A stretch of DNA of 64,000 nucleotides from Streptosporangium amethystogenes (lineage in GTDB: Bacteria; Actinomycetota; Actinomycetes; Streptosporangiales; Streptosporangiaceae): assembly GCF_000721075.1 (NCBI RefSeq), contig NZ_JOEQ01000015.1, positions 1 to 64,000 on the forward strand. The letters are read 5' to 3'. The notes under the pieces are model-generated. The model was not told the origin of the DNA and did not search any database. It saw nothing but the letters and a program-made list of their open reading frames with translations. Shown in pieces: positions 9,830 to 18,814 of this stretch. The position numbers and the translations under genes were made by a program. The first letter of the stretch is position 1. Each line of letters starts with the position of its first letter.

Positions 9830-11971
9830 GTGGAGACGAGCCGATATACCACCGCTGGCGGCGTGGGGATCGAGGTCACCGCGTCCGACGTGCCGGAGAC
9901 GGTGCTTGAGGACGTCGTCACGACGCTCGGCGAGCGCCGTGGTGGAGTGCTCTCCTCCGGGATGGAGTATCCCGGCCGCTACAGCCGATGGCACCTCGCC
10001 TACGTCGATCCCTGCCTGGAGATCGTGGCCAGGGGGCGCAGGATCTCCGCCCGCGCGCTGAACGCCCGCGGCAGGGTGGTGCTGCCCGCCGTCGTGTCCT
10101 GCCTGCTGGCGGCGGGCAAGCCCGTCGAGGAGCCGACAGGCGATTTCGTCGAGGTGCACGTGGCGGAGTCCGAGGACATCCTCCCCGAGGAGATGCGCAG
10201 CCGCCGTCCCACGGTCTTCACCGCGATCCGCGAGGTCATCGCCGTGTTCAAGGGCGAGGATGAGCACCTGGGCCTGTACGGTTCCTTCGGCTACGACCTG
10301 GCCTTCCAGTTCGAGCCGATCAGGCAGGTCCTGCCGCGGGGCGCCGACCAGCGCGACCTCGTGCTGCACCTGCCCGACCGGGTGATGGTGATCGACCGCA
10401 AGCGGGAGACCAGCAAGGAGTTCCGCTACGAGTTCACGGTGGACGGCCTCTCCACCCACGGGCTCGCCCGCGAAGGGGAGGTCGTACCGCTGCCTCCCGC
10501 GCCGTCCGAGCTCCCGGCCGACCCCGAGAAGGGCTCCTATGCCCAGGTGGTGGCCGCGGCCAAGGAGAAGTTCGTCCGTGGCGACCTGTTCGAGGTCGTT
10601 CCCGGTCAGGTCTTCCACGCGCCCTGCACCGACCCGGCGGCCTTCTACCGGGAGCTGCGCCAGGTCAATCCGGCGCCGTACGAGTTTCTGTTCAACCTCG
10701 GCGAGGGCGAGCACCTGGTCGGCGCCTCCCCGGAGATGTACGTCCGGGTCAGCGGCGACCGCGTCGAGACCTGCCCCATCTCCGGCACCATCGCCAGGGG
10801 CAGCAACCCGGTCGAGGACGCCGACGCGATCCGCACCCTCCTGTCCAGCGTCAAGGAGGAGTCGGAGCTGACCATGTGCACGGACGTGGACCGCAACGAC
10901 AAGTCGCGCGTCTGCGTGCCGGGGACGGTCCGGGTGATCGGGCGGCGCCAGATCGAGATGTACTCCAGGCTGATCCACACCGTCGACCACATCGAGGGCC
11001 GGCTGCGACCGGAGTTCGACGCGCTCGACGCCTTCCTCACCCACATGTGGGCCGTCACCGTCACCGGTGCCCCCAAGACCTGGGCGATGCAGTTCATCGA
11101 GGACCACGAGGCCACCACCCGCCGCTGGTACGGCGGAGCGGTCGGCTACATCGGCTTCGACGGCTCGATGAACACCGGCCTGACCCTGCGCACCGCGCAG
11201 ATCCGCGGCGGGGTCGCCACCGTCAGGGCCGGGGCCACGCTGCTGTTCGACTCCGACCCCGCCTCCGAGGAGCGGGAGACCGAGCTCAAGGCCAGTGCCC
11301 TGCTGGGCGCACTGGCGGTGGTCGGCGTGAGCCCGCAGGAGCCCACCGAGCCCCAGGTGGCCGCGGCGCCGCCGGGAAGCGGGATGAAGGTCCTGCTCGT
11401 CGACCACGAGGACTCCTTCGTCAACACCCTCGCCGACTACTTCCGCCAGCAGGACGCCGAGGTCGTCACGCTCCGGCACGGCTTCCCGGTCACGATGATC
11501 GACGAGATCGCGCCGTCCCTGGTGGTGCTGTCGCCGGGCCCCGGCTGGCCCTCCGACTTCGGGCTCCCCGCCCTGATCGACGCCCTCTACGAGCGCGACC
11601 TGCCGGTGTTCGGCGTCTGCCTCGGACTGCAGGGCATGGTGGAGCAGGCGGGCGGCACGCTGGAGTTGCTGTCCCACCCCGAGCACGGCAAGCGTGGCCG
11701 GGTCCGGCGGCTGGGCGACAGCGCCCTGCTCGACGGGCTCCCCGAGGAGTTCACCGCCGCGCGCTACCACTCGGTCCACGCCAAGCGGCCGGGTGTCGCC
11801 GGCTTCAGCACCACCGCGCTCACCCCCGACGGCGCGGTGATGGCGATCGAGGACGTGGAGCGCCGCCGTTTCGCCGTGCAGTTCCACCCGGAGTCGATCC
11901 TCACCGCGGAGGGAGGCGCGGGAGCGAAGATCATCGCCAATGTTCTCCGGCTCTGCCGCACATCGGGGTAA
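9830..11971 (+). CDS. trpE: anthranilate synthase, fused TrpE-TrpG
   Basis: A 713-residue fusion that converts chorismate and glutamine to anthranilate, the first step of tryptophan synthesis. Residues 1-500 are the TrpE chorismate domain: PISGTIARG (about 315), DVDRNDKSR (about 352), GAPKTWAM (about 414). The TrpG glutamine amidotransferase starts near residue 519 (KVLLVDHEDSFVNTL). Its nucleophile Cys lies in FGVCLGLQ (about 595) and its catalytic His-Glu in FHPESIL (about 685). This single-chain type is known from alpha-proteobacteria and some actinomycetes. The start is GTG at 9830. Expression is under the attenuator upstream. No other trp gene is adjacent. Confidence 0.95.
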   Translation: METSRYTTAGGVGIEVTASDVPETVLEDVVTTLGERRGGVLSSGMEYPGRYSRWHLAYVDPCLEIVARGRRISARALNARGRVVLPAVVSCLLAAGKPVEEPTGDFVEVHVAESEDILPEEMRSRRPTVFTAIREVIAVFKGEDEHLGLYGSFGYDLAFQFEPIRQVLPRGADQRDLVLHLPDRVMVIDRKRETSKEFRYEFTVDGLSTHGLAREGEVVPLPPAPSELPADPEKGSYAQVVAAAKEKFVRGDLFEVVPGQVFHAPCTDPAAFYRELRQVNPAPYEFLFNLGEGEHLVGASPEMYVRVSGDRVETCPISGTIARGSNPVEDADAIRTLLSSVKEESELTMCTDVDRNDKSRVCVPGTVRVIGRRQIEMYSRLIHTVDHIEGRLRPEFDALDAFLTHMWAVTVTGAPKTWAMQFIEDHEATTRRWYGGAVGYIGFDGSMNTGLTLRTAQIRGGVATVRAGATLLFDSDPASEERETELKASALLGALAVVGVSPQEPTEPQVAAAPPGSGMKVLLVDHEDSFVNTLADYFRQQDAEVVTLRHGFPVTMIDEIAPSLVVLSPGPGWPSDFGLPALIDALYERDLPVFGVCLGLQGMVEQAGGTLELLSHPEHGKRGRVRRLGDSALLDGLPEEFTAARYHSVHAKRPGVAGFSTTALTPDGAVMAIEDVERRRFAVQFHPESILTAEGGAGAKIIANVLRLCRTSG

Positions 11972-12134
11972 AGAACCGGTATTTCGAACCCGGCCCTCAC
12001 CTCGGATGACCATCATGTTCAGCGAGGGGATCGCCGGGTTCACCCGGCAGGTGAATCGCTTCTCCGTTAAGGTTCTCGGGCTCGAAACGGTCAAGGTCTG
12101 GCCGTCGCCCACCTCGGCCGAGGGAGGCGAGAAG

Positions 12135-12154
12135 CCGCTCCCTTCGGGGAGCGG
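12135..12154 (+). terminator. hairpin after trpEG
   Basis: CCGCTCCC and GGGAGCGG form a perfect 8-bp stem closed by a TTCG tetraloop. No T-run follows, so termination is only likely. The 272-base gap before the next gene otherwise shows no supportable gene. Confidence 0.5.
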
Positions 12155-12243
12155 AGAAGTCACGGAGTTCTCCCCGTCGTAGGGACCGCAGGGGTGACGG
12201 CCGGACCTGGCCACCGCCCCCCGCGACCGGGGGAGGAGCGGGC

Positions 12244-13500
12244 ATGAGGTCGGACGGTGTGCTGCCCGTCGAACTGCCCGACGCCGTACGGGAGGCGCTG
12301 CTGGCGCCGCTGGTCGACCAGAACTGTCACGGCGTGCGCCGTGACGACCTGACCAGGGCCCGGTTCGAGACGCTGCTCAGCGACGCGGGAACTCCGGCGC
12401 CCCCGGGCACCACCCACTTCGACACCCCCGTCGGCACCGCGGTCCGCCGCTGGTGCGCGCCCGTCCTCGGTCTCGCCCCGCACGTGCCGCCGGCCGTGTA
12501 CCTGGCCCGTAGGGCGGAGCTGGGCGCCACCGAGGTGAACCGGCGACTGCTGGGCGCCGCGGGGATAGCCACCTTCCTGTTCGACGGTGACCTCGGCGGG
12601 CCCGAGGTGCTGCCGCCGGCCGAGATGGGCCACGCGGGTGGCGCCGGCACCGCGCGGGTCGTTCACATCGAGCGGGCCGAGGAGGAGGTGGCCAGGGCCG
12701 CGGTCTCGGGGGTCTCCTACATCTCGGCCCTCGCCCAGAGCCTCGCCGCGCGGGCCGTCCGCGCCGTCGCGCTGAAGTCGGTCACGGCCCACAGATCCGG
12801 GCTCCATCTCGACCCGGCCAGGCCGAGCCGGGGAGCGGTGATCGCGGCGGCCACCCGGCGGCTGGCCTGCCCGGGCGGGCGACTCGCCGATCAGGTGCTC
12901 CTGCGCCACCTGCTCTGGACGGCCGTCGACGTGGCCAGGGAGTACGGGCGGCCGCTGCAGTTCCACACCGGTCACACCCGCTACGGTGGCGCCCATGCCG
13001 GTCGCGGCGGTCGTGCGGTGCACGGCGGTCGCGTGGATGTCGGTACTCTCGGGACTCCCGACGCCGCCGAAGGCCGCGCGCTCCCCGGCCGGTACGGCGC
13101 GGGCCCGGCACCGATGACCGGGTTCATCGTGGCCGTGCAGCCGGTGGGTGTGCCCGTCGTCCTGCTGCACTGTCACCCGTTCCACCGCCGGGCGGCCTAC
13201 CTCGCCGGTGCGCTCCCGAATGTCTACGTCGACGTGGGCGCGGCGCTGACCCGCAGCGCCACGGGCTCGGCCGCGGTCATGGCGGAACTGCTCGAACTGG
13301 CGCCGTTCCACAAGCAGCTGTTCGGCTCCGGCGGCCACGGCGTGGCGGAGACCTGTCACCTTGGCGCCCTGCACTACCGGCGAGGGCTGGCCGGGGCGCT
13401 CGCCGCGCGACTGGCCGACGGAGAGTGGAGCGTCTCGGACGCCGTCCGGGTGGCCCAGATGATCGGCTCGGGCAACGCCCGCAGGATCTACCGGTTGTGA
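12244..13500 (+). CDS. amidohydrolase family protein, FluG/nodulin-like
   Basis: A 418-residue metal-dependent amidohydrolase resembling the N-terminal domain of FluG and nodulin-6-type proteins. LVDQNCHGV (about residues 22-30) gives the first metal His, QFHTGHTR (about 240) and VLLHCHPFHRRAAYLA (about 303) give further ligands, and LFGSGGHGVAE (about 360) holds the distal metal region. A Gly/Arg-rich stretch of about 45 residues (250-295) looks like an insertion. GGGGGAGGAG precedes the ATG. The substrate is unknown; relatives act on gamma-glutamyl or amide compounds. Confidence 0.78.
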   Translation: MRSDGVLPVELPDAVREALLAPLVDQNCHGVRRDDLTRARFETLLSDAGTPAPPGTTHFDTPVGTAVRRWCAPVLGLAPHVPPAVYLARRAELGATEVNRRLLGAAGIATFLFDGDLGGPEVLPPAEMGHAGGAGTARVVHIERAEEEVARAAVSGVSYISALAQSLAARAVRAVALKSVTAHRSGLHLDPARPSRGAVIAAATRRLACPGGRLADQVLLRHLLWTAVDVAREYGRPLQFHTGHTRYGGAHAGRGGRAVHGGRVDVGTLGTPDAAEGRALPGRYGAGPAPMTGFIVAVQPVGVPVVLLHCHPFHRRAAYLAGALPNVYVDVGAALTRSATGSAAVMAELLELAPFHKQLFGSGGHGVAETCHLGALHYRRGLAGALAARLADGEWSVSDAVRVAQMIGSGNARRIYRL

Positions 13501-13569
13501 GCGGCGCCCGTCTTCGGGGCGGCGGGGCTTCTCCCGCCGTTACGGTCTACGATATGCGCGACCGACGAG

Positions 13570-14319
13570 GTGACGAGGGGGATCCAGTTGACGGGCGATG
13601 AGGCAGAGGCGCGTTTCCTTGACGACGTGACCGTGGAGTTGGTCAAGCACAGCGCGTCCGACTCCGATGTGCTCTGGGCGGCGCGGGTCTCGACGGCGGG
13701 GGAGCAGTCGCTGGAGGAGGCCGGCAAGGATCCCGCGCGGTCCAGGGGGTTGATCAACTTTCTGATGCGCGACCGGCACGGCAGCCCCTTCGAGCACAAC
13801 TCGATGACCTTCCTGGTCAGCGCGCCGATCTTCGTCTTCCGCGAATTTCACCGCCACAGGGTCGGATGGTCATATAACGAAGAAAGTGGGCGTTATCGCG
13901 AGCTTCAGCCCAATTTTTATGTTCCGGGGATGGAGCGGAAGCTGGTTCAGGAAGGCAGGCCGGGTAAGTACGTCTTCGCCGAGGGCAGCGCCGAGCAGCA
14001 CAAGCTCGTTACCGAGGTGATGGAGGCGTCCTACCGGCAGTCCTATGCCGCCTACCGGGAGATGCTGGAGGCCGGCATCGCCCGCGAAGTGGCCAGGGCG
14101 GTGCTGCCCGTCGGGCTGTTCTCCTCGATGTACGCCACCTGCAACGCCCGTTCGCTCATGCACTTCCTCTCCCTGCGTACCAAGAACGAGCAGGCCAAGG
14201 TGCCCTCGTTCCCGCAGCGTGAGATCGAGATGGTGGCGGAGAAGATGGAGGCCGCCTGGGCGACGCTGATGCCCCTCACGCACGAGGCCTTCGTGGCCGG
14301 CGGCAGGGTCGCACCCTAG
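13570..14319 (+). CDS. thyX: FAD-dependent thymidylate synthase ThyX
   Basis: A 249-residue flavin-dependent thymidylate synthase that makes dTMP from dUMP with CH2-THF and NADPH. The signature RHRxxSxNExSxRY is present as RHRVGWSYNEESGRY (residues 95-109). The downstream VLPVGLFSSMYATCNARSLMHFL binds substrate. The coordinate given uses a GTG start; a TTG at 13588, six bases after GAGGGGG, has a better ribosome binding site and may be the true start. Confidence 0.95.
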   Translation: MTRGIQLTGDEAEARFLDDVTVELVKHSASDSDVLWAARVSTAGEQSLEEAGKDPARSRGLINFLMRDRHGSPFEHNSMTFLVSAPIFVFREFHRHRVGWSYNEESGRYRELQPNFYVPGMERKLVQEGRPGKYVFAEGSAEQHKLVTEVMEASYRQSYAAYREMLEAGIAREVARAVLPVGLFSSMYATCNARSLMHFLSLRTKNEQAKVPSFPQREIEMVAEKMEAAWATLMPLTHEAFVAGGRVAP

Positions 14320-14389
14320 GTCCTGTCGCCCGCCGGGTCCTCGGCCCGCCGCCTGAGGTCTCGCGACCGTACTCCGGGGCGCGGGCGGG

Positions 14390-14719
14390 TCAGCTCGTGG
14401 TCTCCTGGCGGCGCGAGAGGGTGGGCAGGACGAGGATCTCGGCCCCCGGGGGCAGTGCGCAGTCGAGGCCGCCGAGATGCCGGGCGTTCTCGCCGCAGAC
14501 GAACATGCTGATGTGGCGGCGGATGCTTCCGTAGTCGTCGCGGAGTCGCTGCTCCAGAGACGGGTGCGTACGGCGGAGCGTGTCGAGGGCGGAACCCAGT
14601 GTGGGGTCGCCGTCCTCATGGTCGGCGACGGCGAAGACGCGGACCTCGGTGCTCTCGCCGGCCCAGTGCCGCATGGGGGCGGGAAGCATGAAGGTCACCA
14701 GCGTGACGGGTCTGGCCAT
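14390..14719 (-). CDS. MoaD/ThiS-like ubiquitin-fold protein
   Basis: A 109-residue beta-grasp protein with a MoaD/ThiS-like order of elements: an N-terminal LVTFMLPAPMRHWAG strand-loop, the TLGSALDTLRRTHPSL helix, then HISMFVCGEN and PPGAEILVLPTLS. It does not end in Gly-Gly, so it cannot be adenylated or thiocarboxylated in the usual way unless processed. The open frame extends 93 codons upstream as Pro/Ala-rich sequence. Its ATG follows by four bases the stop of the small frame at 14724, which suggests re-initiation. Confidence 0.65.
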   Translation of the reverse strand: MARPVTLVTFMLPAPMRHWAGESTEVRVFAVADHEDGDPTLGSALDTLRRTHPSLEQRLRDDYGSIRRHISMFVCGENARHLGGLDCALPPGAEILVLPTLSRRQETTS

Positions 14720-14723
14720 CGGT

Positions 14724-14957
14724 TCAGAGCGCCCTGTGGCGCGGGGCGGGAACGGTCGGTGCGCCCGAGGGGCGGGTGCCGCGGCCGGGGGTGGCCGCAT
14801 GCCGGAGGCGGGCGTGGCCCTGACCTTGGAGGGCCCGCCGCCGGTGGAGGGGACCGGGGGCGGATCCGTGCGGATGGACGGCTCTGGAGAAGACGCGCGG
14901 GGAACGGGGGTGGCGGTCGAGAGGGGGGCACGGGCTGTGAGGGGGGCAGTCGTGCAT
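14724..14957 (-). CDS. small proline-rich ORF upstream of the MoaD-like gene
   Basis: A 77-codon frame beginning MHDCPPHSPCPPLDRH. Its ATG lies eight bases after AAAGGAG, the best ribosome binding site of this transcript. It ends four bases before the MoaD-like ATG, a spacing that favours translational coupling. The predicted product is Pro/Arg/His-rich with no recognised domain. It could be a translated leader, or the remains of an upstream fusion now in another frame. Low confidence as a functional protein. Confidence 0.35.
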   Translation of the reverse strand: MHDCPPHSPCPPLDRHPRSPRVFSRAVHPHGSAPGPLHRRRALQGQGHARLRHAATPGRGTRPSGAPTVPAPRHRAL

Positions 14958-15063
14958 GACCATCTCCTTTCGGATTGGGCCTCATGCTGCCATGACATAC
15001 CGTGTCCCGCCGGACTCTATGGAATTTGCGTGATCGCTTCGGGGGATTAATCCTGATTGTCGG

Positions 15064-16179
15064 TCAAGGCTCGCCCTGCACGATGTCCCGGTGGATGTGG
15101 GCCATGGGCATCCCGCCCCGCTGGAGCCGGTGAACCGTCTCGCTGACCATGGCGGTCGGGCCGCAGACGTAGGCCTCGTGGTCGGACCAGGAGTGGAACC
15201 GCTCCATCACCTCGGCCACCTGGCCTCGCATGCCGTCGTACCCGGGTTGTCCGGAGACCACGGGGAGCACCCGCAGCCACGGGAAGGCCGACGCCATCCG
15301 GAACAGGTCGGTCAGGTCGTAGAGCTCCCCGGCGGTGCGGGCGCCGTGGAGCAGGTGGATGTTGGGGCGGCGCCCGGAGCCGATCACGTGCTCCAGGATG
15401 GCCTTGATCGGTGCCAGGCCGGTGCCGCCGGCCACGCAAAGGATGTCGCGTCCGGAGTCGGTGGGGACCATGGTGCCGATCGGGGGCCCCAGCATCAGGT
15501 TGTCTCCGATCCGGGTGCGCTGGACCAGCGTGGTGGAGACCCAGCCGCCGGAGACCGCGCGGACGTGCAGGCGGATCGTGTTGTCGTCCCGGGGCGCGTT
15601 CGCGATGGAGAACGTGCGCCAGACGCGTGGCCAGCGTGCGGTCTGCACGCTGACGTACTGGCCGGGCAGGTAGGGCAGGGCCTGGTCGAGCCGTAAGGTG
15701 ATCACCGCGATGTCCGGGGTGCGGAGTTCGTGGTCGATCACCTCGGCCAGCCACCAGGCGGGCGACACCCCCGCGTCGGACTCGGCCGATTCGATCATGA
15801 GATTGGCGGCGGCGGTGTAGGCGGCGGTCCATGCCGCCTCTATCTCGGGGGTCCAGATCTCGGCGGCGAAGCGCCTGACCGTGGCCAGGAGCGCGTTGCC
15901 GATCGCGGTATAGTGCTCGGCGAGCACGCCGTACTTCCGGTGGTCACGGCCGAGTTGACCCAGGAACGAGGCCAGACTGTCGGGACTGTCCAGGCTCCAG
16001 ACGACTCTGGTCAGCGCGCCGAACAGGCGGTCGCGCTGTACGTCCATCGCCGGAGGGAACATCGTCCGCAGGTGCGGGCTCTCGGCGAACAGGCGTCCGT
16101 AGAAGTATGCCGCGGCCTTGTCCGCGACAGGTTCGACGATGGCGAAGCTTTCCTTGACGAGACGCGGATTCAAAGACAT
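15064..16179 (-). CDS. flavohaemoglobin-like nitric oxide dioxygenase
   Basis: A 371-residue protein with a globin domain (1-145) fused to an FAD/NAD(P)H reductase module. Tyr27 in FYGRLF matches the distal B10 tyrosine and His80 in RDHRKYGV the proximal haem ligand. RTFSIANAP (about residues 210-218) binds FAD and CVAGGTGLAPI (about 250) binds NAD(P)H. Family members convert NO to nitrate using O2 and NAD(P)H. It is slightly shorter than Hmp (about 396). A 9-bp inverted repeat lies upstream at 16253. Confidence 0.88.
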   Translation of the reverse strand: MSLNPRLVKESFAIVEPVADKAAAYFYGRLFAESPHLRTMFPPAMDVQRDRLFGALTRVVWSLDSPDSLASFLGQLGRDHRKYGVLAEHYTAIGNALLATVRRFAAEIWTPEIEAAWTAAYTAAANLMIESAESDAGVSPAWWLAEVIDHELRTPDIAVITLRLDQALPYLPGQYVSVQTARWPRVWRTFSIANAPRDDNTIRLHVRAVSGGWVSTTLVQRTRIGDNLMLGPPIGTMVPTDSGRDILCVAGGTGLAPIKAILEHVIGSGRRPNIHLLHGARTAGELYDLTDLFRMASAFPWLRVLPVVSGQPGYDGMRGQVAEVMERFHSWSDHEAYVCGPTAMVSETVHRLQRGGMPMAHIHRDIVQGEP

Positions 16180-16252
16180 TTAACGAACCCACCCTAATTG
16201 ATCGGCTCAAAGTCCGATCACGCAGATCCACCTCCCTGACGGCTCCGGGTGA

Positions 16253-16288
16253 CGAGTGACCGGCGGCCCCGGCTCACCTGGTCACTCG
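16253..16288. repeat. inverted repeat upstream of the flavohaemoglobin gene
   Basis: CGAGTGACC and GGTCACTCG form a perfect 9-bp inverted repeat with an 18-base spacer, 73 bases before the flavohaemoglobin start. It could be an operator. The surrounding gap 16180-16592 has an AT-rich part at 16350-16440 and no supportable gene. Confidence 0.4.
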
Positions 16289-16592
16289 AAATTCGAGTCT
16301 TCCATCACCAGGTAGGCGTCACAACCATTTCTCGGCAATATGGCAGGAAATCTAACTATCCGTAATTAGGGAGTTATTTTGGGTGACCGAACAATCCGGG
16401 TCGAGGAAATTAGGCGAAAAATAATCACGTTCGTTTTGAGTGGTGGGCTCGCTGTTCGAGAGATTTTCCGTCATTCCGGAGTTTCGGGTCGCCGGGCCCT
16501 CTCCGCCGTGGTGGCCGGGACTTCCGGCGGGGCGACACCGACACCTCGACGCCTCCCGCGGTCGACCGGACCCGGCGGGTAAAGTGCCGCTC

Positions 16593-17507
16593 ATGCCGTT
16601 GCATCCGCAGGCCGAGGCCTACCTGAAGACTTTCCAGACGGACCTCGGTGTCCCGCTCTCCACACTCACCCTCGAGGCGATCGTCGCGATGCGGGCCCTC
16701 GACGCCTTCGTCGAGCAACGCGGTCCGATCATCCCGCTCCCGCTGGTCAGGGATGACGTCGTCGCGGGCGTGCCGGTCCGCGTCTACCGGCCGGAGGAGG
16801 ACGACCGCCCCCTCCCGGCGATCGTCTATTTTCACGGCGGAGGCTGGGTCTTCGGCAGCGTCGACCGCAACGACGCCCTCGGTCGTGACCTCGCGGTGCG
16901 CAACGGGGCGGTTGTGATCTCGGTCGACTACCGGCTCGCCCCCGATCACCCCTTCCCCGCCGCGGCCGACGACGCCTGGAGCGTCGTTCAGGACGTCTTC
17001 GGCCGCCCCGGTGTCTACGGGGCCGACCCCGAGCGCATCGCGGTCTGCGGCGACAGCGCCGGAGGCAACCTGGCCGCCGTGGCCGCCTGGCAGGCCAGGG
17101 ACGCCGGGCTCGGGCTGGCCCACCAGCTGCTCGTTTACCCGATAGCCGACGTGGCCATGGACACCGGGAGTTACCGCGCCTACGCCAACGGCTTCGGGCT
17201 CGGCGCCGACGAGATGGCCTGGTTCGTCGCGCAGTACGGCGGCGATCCGGTCGACCCCCGGCTGGCTCCCGTCCGGCTGGCCGACAAGGCCGGTCTGGCC
17301 CCGGCGACGGTGATCACCGCCGAGTACGACCCGCTCTGTGACGAGGGTGAGGAATACGCCGCCCAGCTGGCCGCGGCCGGAGTGCCGGTCGAGGTCAGAA
17401 GATACGAGGGGGCGATCCACGGCTTCTTCGGCCTGCCGGGCTTCTTCGACCAGGCGACCGAGGCGCGCGAGTACGCCGCGGCCCGTCTCGCGGCGGCTTT
17501 CAAATAG
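16593..17507 (+). CDS. alpha/beta hydrolase, hormone-sensitive-lipase family esterase
   Basis: A 304-residue esterase of the HSL family (alpha/beta hydrolase fold 3). The oxyanion-hole motif HGGGW is near residue 80, the nucleophile Ser is in GDSAGGN (about 152), the catalytic Asp is probably in AEYDPLCDEG (about 246) and the catalytic His is in AIHGFF (about 276). The ATG at 16593 gives the usual family N-terminus (MPLHPQAEAYL); a longer frame upstream lacks support. The substrate is a small or medium acyl ester by family. Confidence 0.9.
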   Translation: MPLHPQAEAYLKTFQTDLGVPLSTLTLEAIVAMRALDAFVEQRGPIIPLPLVRDDVVAGVPVRVYRPEEDDRPLPAIVYFHGGGWVFGSVDRNDALGRDLAVRNGAVVISVDYRLAPDHPFPAAADDAWSVVQDVFGRPGVYGADPERIAVCGDSAGGNLAAVAAWQARDAGLGLAHQLLVYPIADVAMDTGSYRAYANGFGLGADEMAWFVAQYGGDPVDPRLAPVRLADKAGLAPATVITAEYDPLCDEGEEYAAQLAAAGVPVEVRRYEGAIHGFFGLPGFFDQATEAREYAAARLAAAFK

Positions 17508-17552
17508 GGGTGCGCCCGGCTCCGGTCGGGCGGGGCGCACCCGGCGATCAGG

Positions 17553-18749
17553 TCAGAAACTCCTGGGAAGTCCGAGCACCTGGGTGGCCAGGTAGTTGAG
17601 CAGGAGCTCCTCGGTGACGGGGGCGACCTTGCCGATGCGGGCGTCGGCCAGCAGGCGGGCGACCGGGTACTCCAGTGAGTAGGCCATGCCGCCGTGTGTC
17701 TGGAACGCGTGGTCGGCCGCCTCCCAGGCCGCCTGGGAGGCGGTCAGCTTGGCGATGTTGGCCTCGGTGCCGCAGGGCAGTTGCCTGTCGAACAGCCAGG
17801 CGGCCTTGTACAGCATCAGCCTGGCCAGCTCGATCTTGGCTTTGACCTGGGCGAGAGGGAAGGCGATGGCCTGGTTGGCGCCGATCGGCCTGCCGAACAC
17901 CTCGCGCTCCTTGGCGTACTGCACGGCCACCCGCAGCGCCACCTCGGCGCCGCCGAGCGCGGAGGCGGCCAGCAGGACGCGCTCGGGGTTGAGGATGTCC
18001 CACAGCACCAGCGCGCCCTGGTCGACCTCACCGACCACGTTCCTCTCCGGGACCCGCAGGTCGTCTATGAAGACCATGTTGGACGGGGTGGTGTTGGCGC
18101 CCATCTTCGGGATGGGCTGGAAGGAGAGCCGACCGGCCGCGACGGCCTCGGGGACGTTCACCAGCAGGACGGTCAGGCCGTTGCTGCGGGGCCTGGCCTC
18201 GGCGGCCGGGATGGTCCGGGTGACCAGGAGCATCCAGGTGGCGCGCTGCACGCCGGTGATCCAGATCTTCTGGCCGTTGACGACGAACTCCGTCCCGTCG
18301 CGACGGGCGGAGGTGGAGATGCCCAGGGCGTTGGACCCGGCGTCGGGTTCGGTCAGCGCGAAACAGGTCTCCAACTCGCCGGTGGCCAGCCTGGGTAGCA
18401 GTTCGTCGCGCTGCCAGGGGCTGCCGTGCCTGGCCAGGGTCATGGCGCCGAACCCGGGGGTGAGCACGTAGGTGAACGCCGAGCCGCCCGCCGAGCCGGA
18501 GGCCGACAGGGTCTCGGTGGCCACGGCCAGCTCCAGCAGGCCCTGACCGCCGCCGCCGTACTCCTCGGGCACGGCCAGGCCGAGCCAGCCGCCCTTGGCC
18601 AGATCCTGCCAGACCTCCTCGGGCCAGCGCTTCTCGCTCTCGCACCGCTGCCAGTAGTCCAGGTCGTAGCGTGCGCAGATGTCACCGACGCCGCGTTGGA
18701 CGGCGAGGGCGCTCTCCGGAAGTGTGAAGTCCACGGTGACCAACTCCAT
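17553..18749 (-). CDS. acyl-CoA dehydrogenase
   Basis: A 398-residue flavin acyl-CoA dehydrogenase. Family segments are EEYGGGGQGLLELAVATE (about 62-79), CFALTEPDAGSNALG (about 120-134), VNGQKIWITG (about 145-154) and AKEREVFGRPIGANQA (about 264-279). The C-terminal FQTHGGMAYSLEYPV has the place of the flavin contact but lacks the usual GGxG, instead reading HGGMAY. The ATG at 18749 starts at the conserved N-terminus. It stands alone on the minus strand with a perfect palindrome just upstream. Confidence 0.9.
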   Translation of the reverse strand: MELVTVDFTLPESALAVQRGVGDICARYDLDYWQRCESEKRWPEEVWQDLAKGGWLGLAVPEEYGGGGQGLLELAVATETLSASGSAGGSAFTYVLTPGFGAMTLARHGSPWQRDELLPRLATGELETCFALTEPDAGSNALGISTSARRDGTEFVVNGQKIWITGVQRATWMLLVTRTIPAAEARPRSNGLTVLLVNVPEAVAAGRLSFQPIPKMGANTTPSNMVFIDDLRVPERNVVGEVDQGALVLWDILNPERVLLAASALGGAEVALRVAVQYAKEREVFGRPIGANQAIAFPLAQVKAKIELARLMLYKAAWLFDRQLPCGTEANIAKLTASQAAWEAADHAFQTHGGMAYSLEYPVARLLADARIGKVAPVTEELLLNYLATQVLGLPRSF

Positions 18750-18754
18750 TCTAG

Positions 18755-18766
18755 TTGCGCGCGCAA
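18755..18766. promoter_or_regulatory. palindrome before acyl-CoA dehydrogenase
   Basis: TTGCGCGCGCAA, a perfect 12-bp palindrome, lies five bases upstream of the start codon. Its position fits a repressor operator of the TetR type common for acyl-CoA dehydrogenase genes. No regulator gene is adjacent. Confidence 0.4.
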
Positions 18767-18814
18767 TCGTAGAACGAAGTTCGGTAAGCCTCCAGGGCCA
18801 CCGGGACGAGGGGA

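Noticed and set aside
11975..12005. A GGGTTCGAAAT sequence on the minus strand resembling a tRNA T-arm
   Set aside because: The rest of a cloverleaf (acceptor and anticodon stems) cannot be built around it.
11972..12182. Possible small gene (58-80 codons) after trpEG
   Set aside because: No ribosome binding site, no recognisable product, and part of it is a perfect hairpin.
9320..12214. A 964-codon minus-strand frame opposite trpEG
   Set aside because: It is antisense to a complete trpEG with all catalytic motifs, and runs across the attenuator.
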